A stretch of 64,000 bases of DNA, taken from contig NZ_QLLT01000004.1 in the NCBI RefSeq assembly GCF_003259315.1, forward strand, positions 124,001-188,000, written 5' to 3'. The translations under genes and the position numbers were made by a program. This DNA comes from Kitasatospora sp. SolWspMP-SS2h (GTDB lineage Bacteria > Actinomycetota > Actinomycetes > Streptomycetales > Streptomycetaceae). Positions 1-8,031 of the stretch are shown here, one piece after another (within the stretch, counting starts at the first letter, position 1; every line of letters begins with the position of its first letter). The notes beneath the pieces are model-generated. The model was not told the origin of the DNA and did no database searches. It worked only from the letters and a program-made list of their open reading frames with translations.

Positions 1-330
1 GCGCACGACCCCGGCCTGCCGCTGGTCCTGGCGAGCCACTGGCCGCTCGACCGCCGCCCCACCGACATCCTGCACTACCCCGACTTCGCCCAGTGGTGCG
101 GCACCGACGGCACCGCCGACTGGCACCGCCGCTTCAACGTCGCCGCCGTGGTCTACGGACACCTGCACATCCCCCGCACCACCTGGTACGAGGACGTGCG
201 CTTCGAGGAGGTCTCGATCGGCTACCCCCGCGAGTGGCGCCGCCGCGGCCACCCGCGCGGACTGCTCCGCCAGATCCTCCCCTACCCCGGCCCGCCCGAG
301 CAGCCCGTCCCCGCCCCGCCCGCGCCCTGA
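1..330 (+). CDS. Metallophosphoesterase, C-terminal part (partial gene)
   Basis: The reading frame is open from the first base of the window, so the start lies outside. The visible 109 residues contain YGHLHIPRT, the terminal GHxH metal-ligand motif of calcineurin-like metallophosphoesterases, preceded by a segment with ASHWPL. This family hydrolyses phosphomono- or phosphodiesters at a two-metal centre. The nucleotide, protein or lipid substrate cannot be told from this fragment. The tail after the GHLH strand is rich in Pro and Arg and ends at TGA 328-330. The gene belongs to the chromosomal left flank and is not part of the mobile element. Confidence 0.7.
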   Translation, partial: AHDPGLPLVLASHWPLDRRPTDILHYPDFAQWCGTDGTADWHRRFNVAAVVYGHLHIPRTTWYEDVRFEEVSIGYPREWRRRGHPRGLLRQILPYPGPPEQPVPAPPAP

Positions 331-336
331 GGACCC

Positions 337-413
337 GCGTCCCGAACGGCCGTGCCGCGAAGGGCCGCGTCCCGAACGGCCACGCCGCGAACGCCCGTGC
401 CGGGAACGGCCGC
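337..413. repeat. Imperfect 30-bp tandem repeat
   Basis: Two adjacent 30-bp units (337-366 and 367-396), followed by a partial third unit to 413, share the core CGAACGGCC and GCCGCGAA. The repeat sits between the phosphoesterase stop and the next gene. It is probably slippage-derived, and no function is visible. Confidence 0.6.
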
Positions 414-472
414 TGACAGTGCCGGCCGCTAGGGTCGGTGCCCTCGGGAACCGGCACGGAGGGGGACGCGCG

Positions 473-1603
473 GTGGGCGGAGTCGAACTGACGGTGGACC
501 AGGTACTGGCCTGGCGCCTGCGCCGCCAACACCTCGGCACGGCACCGTCCCCGGACGGGCCGGTCGCCGTGGTCGAACGCCTCGCCGGAGTGCAGGCCCA
601 GGTCCCGGCCGCCGCCGAACTCGCCGTCGCCCTGCGCACCGGCCCCGGCGCCGCCGCGCAGCTGCGCACCGCCCTCGCCGACGGCCGGCTGCTGCGCACC
701 TGGGCCCAGCGCGGCACCCTGCACCTGCTCGACCCCGCCACCGCCGCCGACGCACTTGCCCTGATCGGCTCCGCCCGCACCTGGGAGAAGCCCGCCTGGA
801 CCAGGGAGTTCGGCGCGACCCCGGCCCAGGTCGCCCAGCTGGTCGAAGCCGTCGCCGAACTGCTCGACGGCACCGTGCTGACCAGGGAGGAACTGACCGC
901 CGCCCTCGCCGCCGACCCCCGGTTCGCCCCGCTGGCCGAACAACTGCGCTCCGGCTGGGGAACGCTGTTGAAACCGCTCGCCTGGCAGGGCGCACTCTGC
1001 CACGCGCCCGCCCCCCACGGCCGGACCGCCTTCACCCACCCGGCCCGCCACAGCCCCGCCTGGCCCGGCCTCCCCCCGGTCGACCAGGCCGGCCCGCGCC
1101 TGCTCGCCGCCTACCTCGGCGCGTACGGCCCGGCCGACCTGGACCGGTTCGACGCCTGGCTCTCCCGCAACAGCCTGCGCCGGAGCGTCCTCAAGAGCTT
1201 CGCCGCCGCCCTCGGCGACCGACTAACCGAAGTCACCGTCGACGGCACCCCCGCCTACGCCCTCACCGAACACCTCGACGACCTCGCCACCACCGCCCCC
1301 GCCACCGGCTCGGTCCACCTGCTCGGCCCCTTCGACCAGTACGTCCTGGGCCCCGGCACCAAGGCCACCGAAATCCTCCCACCCGCCCACCGCCCCGCCG
1401 TCAGCCGCACCGCCGGCCGGATCGCCCCGCTCCTCCTGGTCGACGGCCGCATCACCGGCACCTGGCACCAGGACGGCTCCACCCTCACCCTCACCCCCTT
1501 CGCCCACCGCCCACCCACCGAGTCCCTCACCCCGGCCCTAGCCCGCCTCGCCACCGCCACCGACACCCCGGACCTGACCGTCCGCTGGTCCACCGACGGC
1601 TAG
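473..1603 (+). CDS. Winged helix DNA-binding domain protein (HTH_42, YcaQ/AlkX-like)
   Basis: The 376-aa protein begins GGVELTVDQVLAWRLRRQHL. It matches the actinobacterial winged-helix DNA-binding family related to YcaQ/AlkX/AlkZ DNA glycosylases in its N-terminal helix, in the VQAQ segment near residue 45, in RGTLHLL near residue 85, and in LLGPFDQYVLG near residue 300. Relatives remove alkylated or crosslinked bases, but this subgroup is mostly uncharacterised, so a glycosylase activity is inference. I chose GTG 473 because GGAGGGGG lies 8-16 bases upstream; an earlier in-frame GTG at 419 has no ribosome binding site. It is followed by a strong inverted repeat at 1743-1785. Confidence 0.75.
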   Translation: MGGVELTVDQVLAWRLRRQHLGTAPSPDGPVAVVERLAGVQAQVPAAAELAVALRTGPGAAAQLRTALADGRLLRTWAQRGTLHLLDPATAADALALIGSARTWEKPAWTREFGATPAQVAQLVEAVAELLDGTVLTREELTAALAADPRFAPLAEQLRSGWGTLLKPLAWQGALCHAPAPHGRTAFTHPARHSPAWPGLPPVDQAGPRLLAAYLGAYGPADLDRFDAWLSRNSLRRSVLKSFAAALGDRLTEVTVDGTPAYALTEHLDDLATTAPATGSVHLLGPFDQYVLGPGTKATEILPPAHRPAVSRTAGRIAPLLLVDGRITGTWHQDGSTLTLTPFAHRPPTESLTPALARLATATDTPDLTVRWSTDG

Positions 1604-1742
1604 TGCCGAAGCGGCCCGACGCGGTACCGTCCGCGCCACGTTCGTGCGATGAGGGGCAGCGTGTCGGCCTGCTGCGCGAGCACCCCCGGACGTCCGGGGG
1701 ACTCCCCGCAGCCGCGGTGAGCAGCCCTGTCGACCTGCGGCG

Positions 1743-1785
1743 ACGCGTGTGGTCCCGCCCGACGGCCGGGCGGGGCCACACGCGT
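1743..1785. terminator. Bidirectional terminator hairpin
   Basis: Arms 1743-1761 and 1767-1785 are complementary over 19 bp with one mismatch, around the 5-nt loop ACGGC. It lies between the convergent winged-helix gene and csbD, where a two-way terminator is expected. There is no U tract, which is usual in Streptomyces. Confidence 0.7.
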
Positions 1786-1806
1786 GAACCGGCCAGTGAC
1801 GGCCGG

Positions 1807-1959
1807 TCAGCGCTTGAGGACGTCCATGATGTTCCTGCCGGCCTGCTTGAGGCTGGCCTTGGTCTGTTCGGTCCGGCCCTCGGCTTCGAGGCGCTTGTTG
1901 CCGACCGCTCGGCCGACGGTCTCCTTGACCTTGCCCTTGAGCTTGCTGCTCGTGCTCAC
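1807..1959 (-). CDS. CsbD family stress protein
   Basis: A 50-aa hydrophilic protein, STSSKLKGKVKETVG at its start and GRNIMDVLK at its end, has the KxKGKxKExxGxxxGNxxLxxEG pattern of the CsbD family. CsbD proteins are small, abundant general-stress proteins under alternative sigma factor control in Bacillus; their biochemical role is unknown. GTG 1959 is chosen because GAGGACGC lies directly upstream on the minus strand. Extending upstream would add about 47 unrelated residues encoded partly by a tandem repeat. It is at the short end for the family (usually 55-70 aa). Confidence 0.85.
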   Translation of the reverse strand: MSTSSKLKGKVKETVGRAVGNKRLEAEGRTEQTKASLKQAGRNIMDVLKR

Positions 1960-2046
1960 CGCGTCCTCCCGGGTGTCGTGTCCGCTGCCTTCCCACTCCG
2001 CGCATGCCCCGGCAGACCGCGTCGATGCGCGGGCCCCGCTTCCGGT

Positions 2047-2086
2047 GGTGTCCGGGTGTCCAGGTGTCCAGGTGTCCAGGTGTCGG
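2047..2086. repeat. 8-bp tandem repeat GGTGTCCA
   Basis: Five consecutive 8-bp units occur, three exact copies of GGTGTCCA (2055-2078) flanked by one variant on each side. The repeat is in the divergent promoter region between csbD and the VOC gene, so copy-number change could alter promoter spacing. No regulator is suggested by the sequence itself. Confidence 0.8.
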
Positions 2087-2117
2087 GAAGCGGGGCGCAC
2101 GGGCGTAGGGTCGGATC

Positions 2118-2516
2118 ATGCCGTTGAGCGATTTCCAGGTGAGGGCGTCGATCGCCGTGTCCGACATCGGGCGGGCGGCCGAGTTCTACGAGGGCAGGCT
2201 GGGCCTGCGGGCGCTGCGGTCCGGCCCCAGTGCCAGGATCGCCGACGGTAGCCGCGTCTACGGGTCCGGCGGCGGTCCGGCTCTGAACGTGTACCAGTCC
2301 GCCACCGCCGGGAAGTCGTCGGCGACCATGGCCACCTGGTACGTCGACGACATCGACGAGGTCGTCGACCAGCTCACCGCGGCCGGGGTCGAGTTCACCC
2401 GGTACGACGAGTACGAGCACGACGCCCAGGGCATCACCGCCCGGGCCGGCGGGGGCCGCATCGCCTGGTTCCAGGACCCCGACGGCAACACCTTCGCCGT
2501 CGAGGCCGACCACTGA
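2118..2516 (+). CDS. VOC family protein (glyoxalase/bleomycin resistance/dioxygenase fold)
   Basis: The 132-aa protein has a single vicinal-oxygen-chelate module: AVSDIGRAAEFYEGRLGL at residues 13-30, TWYVDDIDEVVDQL in the middle, and WFQDPDGNTFAVEADH at the end. The final motif DPDGNxFxV supplies the Glu metal ligand typical of VOC proteins. Members bind a divalent metal and act as lyases, isomerases, dioxygenases or drug-sequestering proteins. Nothing local identifies the substrate. ATG 2118 is preceded by a poor ribosome binding site, but the fold needs this start. Confidence 0.85.
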   Translation: MPLSDFQVRASIAVSDIGRAAEFYEGRLGLRALRSGPSARIADGSRVYGSGGGPALNVYQSATAGKSSATMATWYVDDIDEVVDQLTAAGVEFTRYDEYEHDAQGITARAGGGRIAWFQDPDGNTFAVEADH

Positions 2517-2570
2517 ACACGCGGCGGAACGGCTGACCCCCGCGGGCACGGGGGGCGGGACCGGCGGGCG

Positions 2571-3164
2571 TCACCCGGCCCCCGGGCGGACGCGGTCGGC
2601 GATCCGGTCGGCGTCCCAGTCCGCGAGCCGGGCGAGGTCGTTGCCCGCCCACAGGCCCAGGGTCAGCAGCAGCTCGCGCGCGTCCTCCACCCGGGACGCC
2701 GGACGCATGTGGTCCAGCACCGGCGCACCGATCCGCACCAGCGCGGCGGCCGACGGTGCCCCGGGGTGCTGCCGGACCTCGACGACGGCGGTGTCCAGGA
2801 CCTCGATCGCGGCGGGGCCGGCGGAGTGCGGGTGCGCCTGGTTCTCGGCGAACCGGTGGCCGAAGTCGAGCAGCCACTGCCGGGCGAGGTCGTGGTCGTT
2901 GTCGAAGCGGCCCAGCAGGTAGGCGGTCGACTGCAGCGCCAGGACGGCGGTGGCCAGCGTCGCCTCCGTCGCCAGGGCGGCACGCCGCTCCCAGCCGTTC
3001 AGCACGGCGGTGAGCGTGTCGATGATCCGCCAGTCGGGAAGCTCGGCGCCGGTGGTGCTCCGGGCGGACGCGTCCAGGGCGCAGGCGTGCAGCAGCCAGT
3101 GGGCGAGGTCGTCACCCCCGCTGTCGGCGGAGACTGCGGCGGGGGCGACGGGGTCGGCGCTCAT
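2571..3164 (-). CDS. Hypothetical protein
   Basis: I do not recognise this 197-aa protein. It is acidic and alpha-helical in appearance, with no membrane segment or signal peptide. Identifiable stretches include DDLAHWLLHACALDASARS near the start, LLGRFDNDHDLARQWLLDFG in the centre, and ELLLTLGLWAGNDLARLADW near the end. ATG 3164 has GAAGGAGCG upstream on the minus strand, so translation from here is likely. Codon use is typical of its neighbours. It stands alone between VOC and the GNAT gene. Confidence 0.65.
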   Translation of the reverse strand: MSADPVAPAAVSADSGGDDLAHWLLHACALDASARSTTGAELPDWRIIDTLTAVLNGWERRAALATEATLATAVLALQSTAYLLGRFDNDHDLARQWLLDFGHRFAENQAHPHSAGPAAIEVLDTAVVEVRQHPGAPSAAALVRIGAPVLDHMRPASRVEDARELLLTLGLWAGNDLARLADWDADRIADRVRPGAG

Positions 3165-3591
3165 GCGGTTCGCTCCTTCGGTCGTCCCCGCGGACCGGCC
3201 GCGCGCGGGCGGCCCCGGCCGGTGGGGCTCGGATGCACGGACACCGTCTGTCCGCCCACCCCCGGCCCAACCCTCACTCGGACCGGACCGGACCGGACCG
3301 GACCGGACCGACCCTGGCCCGGACCAACCCTCGACCGGACCGGACGGGACCGGACCGACCCCGGCCGCGGAACGGGCCGCAGCCGGGGCGCGGGGCCGGC
3401 GGGGGAGGGGTGTGCGGCGCGGTCGGCCCCCGGCCCGGGGCCGACCGCGCCGGTCGGGGGCCCCGCCGGGTCGTGGGGGTGGCCCGGCGGGGTGGGTGCT
3501 GTGGCACCATGGCGGTTCCGGCGTCCCGCCGTGGCGCGGTGCCCGCCAGGCCGCGCCCGTACCACCGCACCCCGTTCCGAGGAGAGCACCG
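3165..3591. repeat. Intergenic region with GGACC tandem repeats
   Basis: This 427-bp gap between divergent genes holds a run of seven contiguous GGACC units at about 3280-3314, plus further scattered GGACC/GGGACC copies to 3360. It is followed by a GC-only stretch and the GNAT promoter area. Nothing protein-coding is convincing on either strand. The repeats look like simple-sequence expansion. Confidence 0.7.
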
Positions 3592-4173
3592 ATGACCGCC
3601 GCCGAGCCGACGTCCGCCCCGGCCACCGACCGGACTGCCGACCCGGTGCTGCGGCCCGCGGGGCCCGCGGACGTGCCGGCGCTGGTGGCGCTGGTGGAGT
3701 CGGCGTACCGGGGCGAGGCGAGCCGGGCCGGGTGGACCACCGAGGCGGACCTGCTGGCGGGGCAGCGCACGGACGAGGCCGCGGTGGCCGAGCTGCTGGG
3801 CCGTCCGGACTCGGTGGTGCTGCTGGTCGAGCGGGACGGCGCCCCGGTGGCCTGCTGCCACCTGGAGCGGCGCGGCCCGGCCGCGTACTTCGGGATGTTC
3901 TCGGTGTCGCCCGCCGTCCAGGGCGGTGGCCTGGGGCGGCGGGTGCTGGCCCGGGCCGAGGAGTGGGCCCGGGCCGCGTGGGGGTCGACCGCGATGGAGA
4001 TGACGGTCATCGACCAGCGCGCTGACCTGATCGCCTGGTACGAGCGGCGGGGTTTCGCCCGTACCGGCGAGTTCGAGCCCTTCCCCTACGGGAACGAGCG
4101 CTTCGGCGTGCCGCTCCGCCCCGACCTGCGGTTCGCCCGGCTGGTCAAGCCGCTGGATCCGCAGGGGGAGTGA
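3592..4173 (+). CDS. GNAT family N-acetyltransferase
   Basis: The 193-aa protein has the GNAT fold order: an N-terminal LRPAGPADVPALVALVESAYRG motif, central VERDGAPVACCHLE strand, and the acetyl-CoA binding loop VQGGGLGRRVLARAEEWA near residue 125 (Q/RxxGxG/A type). It ends with LIAWYERRGFARTGE, the usual beta-6/alpha-4 motif. It would transfer an acetyl group from acetyl-CoA to an amine. The acceptor is unknown. ATG 3592 is supported by GAGGAGAG upstream. It is convergent with the beta-helix gene 7 bp downstream. Confidence 0.88.
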   Translation: MTAAEPTSAPATDRTADPVLRPAGPADVPALVALVESAYRGEASRAGWTTEADLLAGQRTDEAAVAELLGRPDSVVLLVERDGAPVACCHLERRGPAAYFGMFSVSPAVQGGGLGRRVLARAEEWARAAWGSTAMEMTVIDQRADLIAWYERRGFARTGEFEPFPYGNERFGVPLRPDLRFARLVKPLDPQGE

Positions 4174-4180
4174 CGGTCCG

Positions 4181-6253
4181 TCACCACCCGGAGGGGGCGG
4201 GCGGGGCGACCACCGGCGGGCGGTCGTCGCAGGTGATGGTGTTGGGCAGCTCCCAGGAGGCCAGCCAGTCGCCGGTGGTGCCGCCGCCGGAGTTGCCGCC
4301 CAAGTCGGTGACCGAGAACTCGGAGCCGGCCGGGGTGAAGTGGAAGGTGCCGCAGTTGTTGACGCCGACGGCGCCGACGTTGCGGGCCACCACGTTCTGG
4401 AAGCTGGCCGAGCCGGCCACGCGGGCGCTGAGCACCGAGGTGCCGGTGCCGTCGATCCTGACGTCCTTGAAGGCCAGGTTGGACAGCTTGTACTGGTCCT
4501 TCACGCCCCACTCGGCGACCGCCATGATCGCGTTGTAGGTGGAGTCCAGGTAGTGGTCGCCGGTGACCTCGACGTCCGCGTCGATGTCCCGGTCCAGCAC
4601 CTCGAACCAGATCGCGCCGAGGCCGATGTTCCAGTTCAGCTCGTAGGTGCCGGCCCGCACCGTGGTGTTGTCGGTGAAGTGCAGGTAGCCGGTGAACGGC
4701 TCGGCGCCGAAGCGGGAGCCGGCGTGCAGGCCGGAGCCCTCGCGGACCGGGTCGGCGACCAGGTTGTTCGAGACGGTGGTGTCGGTGCCGCCGTACACCG
4801 CGATGGCGTTGGCCAGGGTCGGCGACTGCACGGTGTTGTGGTCGATGACGGTGCGGGCGTCCTCGGTCTTCTCCGACCAGAGCGCGATGCCGTCGTCGCC
4901 GGTGTTGCGCAGGAAGTTGTCGCGGATCACCGAGTCGGCCACGCCGGTGTGGAAGTTGATGCCGTCGGCGATCTGGTCGGCGATCTGGTTGCCGGTGATC
5001 TTCAGGTTCTTCATCGGGCCGTCCAGCCAGATGCCGACCTTGGTGTGGTGGATGTACAGGCCCTCGATGCTGGAGTCGCTGAACGCCCCGCCGATGCCGT
5101 TGACCTGGTCGGTGTCGATCCGCTCCCGGACGTCGCCCTCGATCGCGAACCCGGACAGGTGGACGTTGCGGCTGCCGCCCTGGGCCGCGTCCTTGCCGTA
5201 GAGGCCGACGCCGGTGTGCACGCTGCCGTCCGGCGCGGGGGCGGACAGGGTCTGCTGGCTGCCCTTGAGCACGGTGTACCAGCTGCCCGCGCCGATCAGC
5301 GTGACGTCGTCGACCACCAGGTGGCGGTTGACCTGGAAGACGCCCGGCGGCAGGTAGACCGGCAGGTGCAGCAGCTTGGCGAGCTGGACGGCCCGGTCGA
5401 CGGCGTCCGCGGAGTCGCGCCGCCCGGTCGGGTCGGCACCCAGCGCGAGCACGTTGACGGCCTTCAGCTCGACGTGCGGTGCGGCCACCAGCTGGGAGTC
5501 CAGCAGGTCGATCGCCGCCCAGGGGGCCTTGGAGCCGGCGGGCAGCGCGATCCGGACCTTGTCGCCCGCCTTGTAGGTGCGGCCCAGCAGCAGCCGCTGC
5601 TCGTCGTACACGTGGCCGGGGCGGAACGGGGTGGAGATCGCCGGGGCGGGGGTGGTCGCGGCGGGCACGCAGCCGCACTCGGTGATCCACCAGTCGGGGT
5701 GCAGCAGCCCGGCCTTCGGGTCGTTGCTGAACGGGTACTGGTTGTACAGCCAGGAGTACTGGCTGGTGGCCGAGAGCTGCCGGCGGTCCTTGCCGTTGAC
5801 GGTGACGTCCAGCGGGGCGGTGATCCCGCCGCCGTTCGCCGCGTCCGGCAGGCTGTAGCGGACGGTGATCGCGTTGGCGTCCTTGGGGAGGGTGAACTCC
5901 ACGTACTGGCCGGGCGCCAGCTTCACCGCGCTGCGGCCGGACGCCTCGGCGGCCAGGGTGTACGCGGTGCGGTCGGCGGCGATCACGCTGCCGTTGGTGG
6001 CGGCGTGCTCCGCCTCCTGCTCCAGGAAGTCCACCCGCGCGCCGCGGCCCGCGGTCAGCGCCGGGTCGATCCCGGCCCGGGTCACCGCGGCGGCGCTCCC
6101 GCCGGAGCCGGAGCCGGACGACGCGGACGCGGCCTGCGCGGCCGGGGCGCACAGCGCCACCCCCAGCCCGAGCACGGAGGCGACCACCACCGCTCCCGCG
6201 CGGGCCGGACGGGACAGCACGGAACGGTGGGGGGATGCGGGGGCAGCAGTCAT
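4181..6253 (-). CDS. Secreted right-handed beta-helix protein, probable polysaccharide-degrading enzyme (GH55/GH87-like)
   Basis: The 690-aa protein has a Sec-type signal peptide (residues 1-43, hydrophobic core VVVASVLGLGVALCAPAAQA). A CBM-like region with LAPGQYVEFTLPKDANAI follows (about 60-260). The rest is a long parallel beta-helix recognisable from NVLALGADPTGRRDSADAVDRAV, VYLPPGVFQVNRHLVV and repeated SVIRDNFLRNTGDDGI or TVSNNLVAD rungs. The architecture is that of extracellular GH55/GH87/mycodextranase-like enzymes that cut beta-1,3- or alpha-1,3-glucans. The exact glycoside family is not certain from reading alone. It ends 7 bp from the convergent GNAT gene. Confidence 0.75.
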   Translation of the reverse strand: MTAAPASPHRSVLSRPARAGAVVVASVLGLGVALCAPAAQAASASSGSGSGGSAAAVTRAGIDPALTAGRGARVDFLEQEAEHAATNGSVIAADRTAYTLAAEASGRSAVKLAPGQYVEFTLPKDANAITVRYSLPDAANGGGITAPLDVTVNGKDRRQLSATSQYSWLYNQYPFSNDPKAGLLHPDWWITECGCVPAATTPAPAISTPFRPGHVYDEQRLLLGRTYKAGDKVRIALPAGSKAPWAAIDLLDSQLVAAPHVELKAVNVLALGADPTGRRDSADAVDRAVQLAKLLHLPVYLPPGVFQVNRHLVVDDVTLIGAGSWYTVLKGSQQTLSAPAPDGSVHTGVGLYGKDAAQGGSRNVHLSGFAIEGDVRERIDTDQVNGIGGAFSDSSIEGLYIHHTKVGIWLDGPMKNLKITGNQIADQIADGINFHTGVADSVIRDNFLRNTGDDGIALWSEKTEDARTVIDHNTVQSPTLANAIAVYGGTDTTVSNNLVADPVREGSGLHAGSRFGAEPFTGYLHFTDNTTVRAGTYELNWNIGLGAIWFEVLDRDIDADVEVTGDHYLDSTYNAIMAVAEWGVKDQYKLSNLAFKDVRIDGTGTSVLSARVAGSASFQNVVARNVGAVGVNNCGTFHFTPAGSEFSVTDLGGNSGGGTTGDWLASWELPNTITCDDRPPVVAPPAPSGW

Positions 6254-6374
6254 CGGGGACCGGCTCTCTGAAAGGCGTGGTGGAAGTGAGCCGACAGTAG
6301 GGGGACGCGCCGCACCACCACAAGAGAGTTGCGCAGAAATTTCTTACAGATGTCAGCTTCTTGCGAATTCAAGG

Positions 6375-6779
6375 TCAATCGTTGCGACGTGATCGGCTCC
6401 CGGCCCACTCCACGTACCGGCCCGACTCCCGGGTCAGCCCCATCAGGAACCACAGCAGCAGCGCCGTGTCGTCGCCCCAGCCGATCACCGGCAGGAAGTC
6501 CGGCACCGCGTCCACCGGGCTGAGCAGGTACACCCCCACCGCCACCGTCAGCGCCGCCAGCTTCCCCGGCCCGAGCCCCGGGTAGCGGCCGGTCAGCGCG
6601 TCCCGCAGCAGCCGGGGCAGCGCCCGCACCCGCGCCCCGAGCCCCGGCGCGCCCGGCCGCCGGGTCTCCCGGTACAGCCCCCACGCCGAGCGGGTCACCG
6701 CCACCCCGTCCAGCCCGCGCACCCGGGCCCCGCCGCCGACGCCGCCCCTGCCCCGTCCCCTGTCCCGCCCCTTGCCCAT
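6375..6779 (-). CDS. YkvA family (DUF1232) membrane protein
   Basis: The 134-aa protein has a Gly/Arg-rich N terminus, then AALTVAVGVYLLSPVDAVPD and FLPVIGWGDDTALLLWFLMG. The YLLSPVDAVPDFLPVIGWGDD block is the DUF1232/YkvA signature. The family is a small integral membrane protein of unknown function with two short hydrophobic segments. ATG 6779 is the first start. It overlaps the promoter region of the beta-helix gene only in position, because both genes point the same way. Confidence 0.82.
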   Translation of the reverse strand: MGKGRDRGRGRGGVGGGARVRGLDGVAVTRSAWGLYRETRRPGAPGLGARVRALPRLLRDALTGRYPGLGPGKLAALTVAVGVYLLSPVDAVPDFLPVIGWGDDTALLLWFLMGLTRESGRYVEWAGSRSRRND

Positions 6780-6970
6780 CCGGTCCTCCCCGCCCGTCCG
6801 GCCGGCTCCGCTGCCGACCGGTTCCGCCGCCGGCCCTCCACGGTACGGGACGCCGTCCACGCTCCGGGAGCGCCCGGGTCGGCGCTCGCGACGGCGCCCG
6901 GGGTGCCGCGACACGCTGCGGGTGGCGGAGCGGGCGTGCGTCGCGCCGCGGCCCGGCCGATGCTGGCCGC

Positions 6971-7213
6971 ATGACGAGCCACACGAACAGCAGCAGCACC
7001 GAGGAGCCCCTGGTCCGGGTCGCCGAGTTCCGCACCGACAGCCGCTACCGGCTGGTCCACTTCCAGGGGGAGGGGTGGAAGCCGCTCGCCCCCGAGGAGT
7101 TCGAACCCGAGGTGCACCACCACTTCCCCGACCTCGACCCGCGCGACCCCGCCCGGGTGCACTGGGACGACCGCCCCTGGGAGTGGCCCGCCTGGCGCCC
7201 CGGCGAGGCCTGA
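6971..7213 (+). CDS. Small acidic hypothetical protein
   Basis: An 80-aa acidic protein with many His, Pro and Trp residues, including PEVHHHFPDLDPRDPARVHW and WEWPAWRPGEA. I do not recognise a family. The start ATG 6971 lies in GCCGCATGACG without a clear Shine-Dalgarno. The steady codon bias and the strong terminator hairpin 4 bp after its stop support it as a real gene. Confidence 0.6.
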   Translation: MTSHTNSSSTEEPLVRVAEFRTDSRYRLVHFQGEGWKPLAPEEFEPEVHHHFPDLDPRDPARVHWDDRPWEWPAWRPGEA

Positions 7214-7216
7214 CCT

Positions 7217-7280
7217 GACGCGGCGGAGCCCGCACCCGCCGGCCCTCGCGGGGGTCGGCGGGTGCGGGCTCCGCCGCGTC
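7217..7280. terminator. Perfect 25-bp bidirectional terminator
   Basis: Arms 7217-7241 and 7256-7280 are perfectly complementary over 25 bp around a 14-nt loop. The element separates the convergent small acidic protein gene and the isochorismatase-like gene. It is the strongest hairpin in the chromosomal flank. Confidence 0.85.
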
Positions 7281-7286
7281 CGGACG

Positions 7287-7871
7287 TCAGCGGCCCGCGG
7301 CCAGCAGCGCCAGGACCTCCTCGGTGGTGCCGGTCTCGCCCAGCCGCGGGAAGATCCGCTCCACGCTGTTGCGGTGGGCCTCCGGGTCCATGTCGGTCAT
7401 CGCGTCCACCACCGGCGTCACGTGGTAGCCGTGCTCGTGCGCGGCCCGGGCGGTGGACTCCACCCCCATGCTGGTGGCGATGCCGGTCAGCACGATCTGG
7501 GTGACGCCCCGGCGGCGCAGCTGCACGTCCAGGTCGGTGCCGTGGAAGGCGCCCCAGTTGTGCTTGGTGACGACCAGGTCGGACGGGTCGTGCAGCTCGG
7601 CGGAGAGCCGGTCCCAGCCCTCGGGGCGGGCGGCCCCGCCGCCGGAACGGTTCTGCTCGGTGCGGCCGGGCGGCACGTCCCCGCCGTCGGCGGCGAAGGA
7701 CACCCGCACCAGCACCACCGGCAGCTTGGCGGCGCGGAACGCCCGGGCGAGCGCGACGCTGCGCTCCAGCACCTCGGTGCTGGGGTGCGGGGTGCCGGGG
7801 ATGGCGAGGATGCCCTGCTGGAGGTCGATGACGACCAGGGCGGCGGTCGGGTCGAGCGCGGTGACGGACAC
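7287..7871 (-). CDS. Isochorismatase-like (cysteine hydrolase superfamily) protein lacking the nucleophilic Cys
   Basis: The 194-aa protein has the isochorismatase fold motifs: ALVVIDLQQGI at residues 11-21 (catalytic Asp) and VVTKHNWGAFHGTDLD near 105-120 (Lys). At the position where nicotinamidases and amidases carry TNVCVESTAR it reads GIATSMGVESTARAAHEHGY. Gly replaces the nucleophilic Cys, as in true isochorismatases, which hydrolyse a vinyl ether without a covalent intermediate. The substrate is unknown. GTG 7871 starts the frame. A palindrome 68 bp upstream (7939-7959) may control it. Confidence 0.82.
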   Translation of the reverse strand: MSVTALDPTAALVVIDLQQGILAIPGTPHPSTEVLERSVALARAFRAAKLPVVLVRVSFAADGGDVPPGRTEQNRSGGGAARPEGWDRLSAELHDPSDLVVTKHNWGAFHGTDLDVQLRRRGVTQIVLTGIATSMGVESTARAAHEHGYHVTPVVDAMTDMDPEAHRNSVERIFPRLGETGTTEEVLALLAAGR

Positions 7872-7938
7872 GGCGGACCTTTCGGGGGAGGGACGGGAGG
7901 GCGTGCGGACAGGCCGGAGCCCGGACTGTCCGGTTCCA

Positions 7939-7959
7939 CTGTGCAGGTTACCTGTACAG
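7939..7959. promoter_or_regulatory. Palindromic operator candidate
   Basis: The 21-bp site has half-sites CTGTGCAGG and CCTGTACAG around TTA, with one mismatched pair between the half-sites. It lies upstream of the isochorismatase-like gene (start 7871) and downstream of the glutathione peroxidase gene stop. Its size and symmetry suit a TetR-, MarR- or GntR-type dimer. No regulator gene is adjacent, so the binder is unknown. Confidence 0.5.
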
Positions 7960-8031
7960 TTCGGACCGCCGGACCGCCCGGGCCCCGGACCCGTTCCGCG
8001 ACCGGGCGCCGCCCGGCCCCGGCCGCCCCGC

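Noticed and set aside
4340-6271. A 643-aa open frame antisense to the secreted beta-helix gene
   Set aside because: Low-complexity composition and no ribosome binding site. The opposite strand has a signal peptide and beta-helix rungs.
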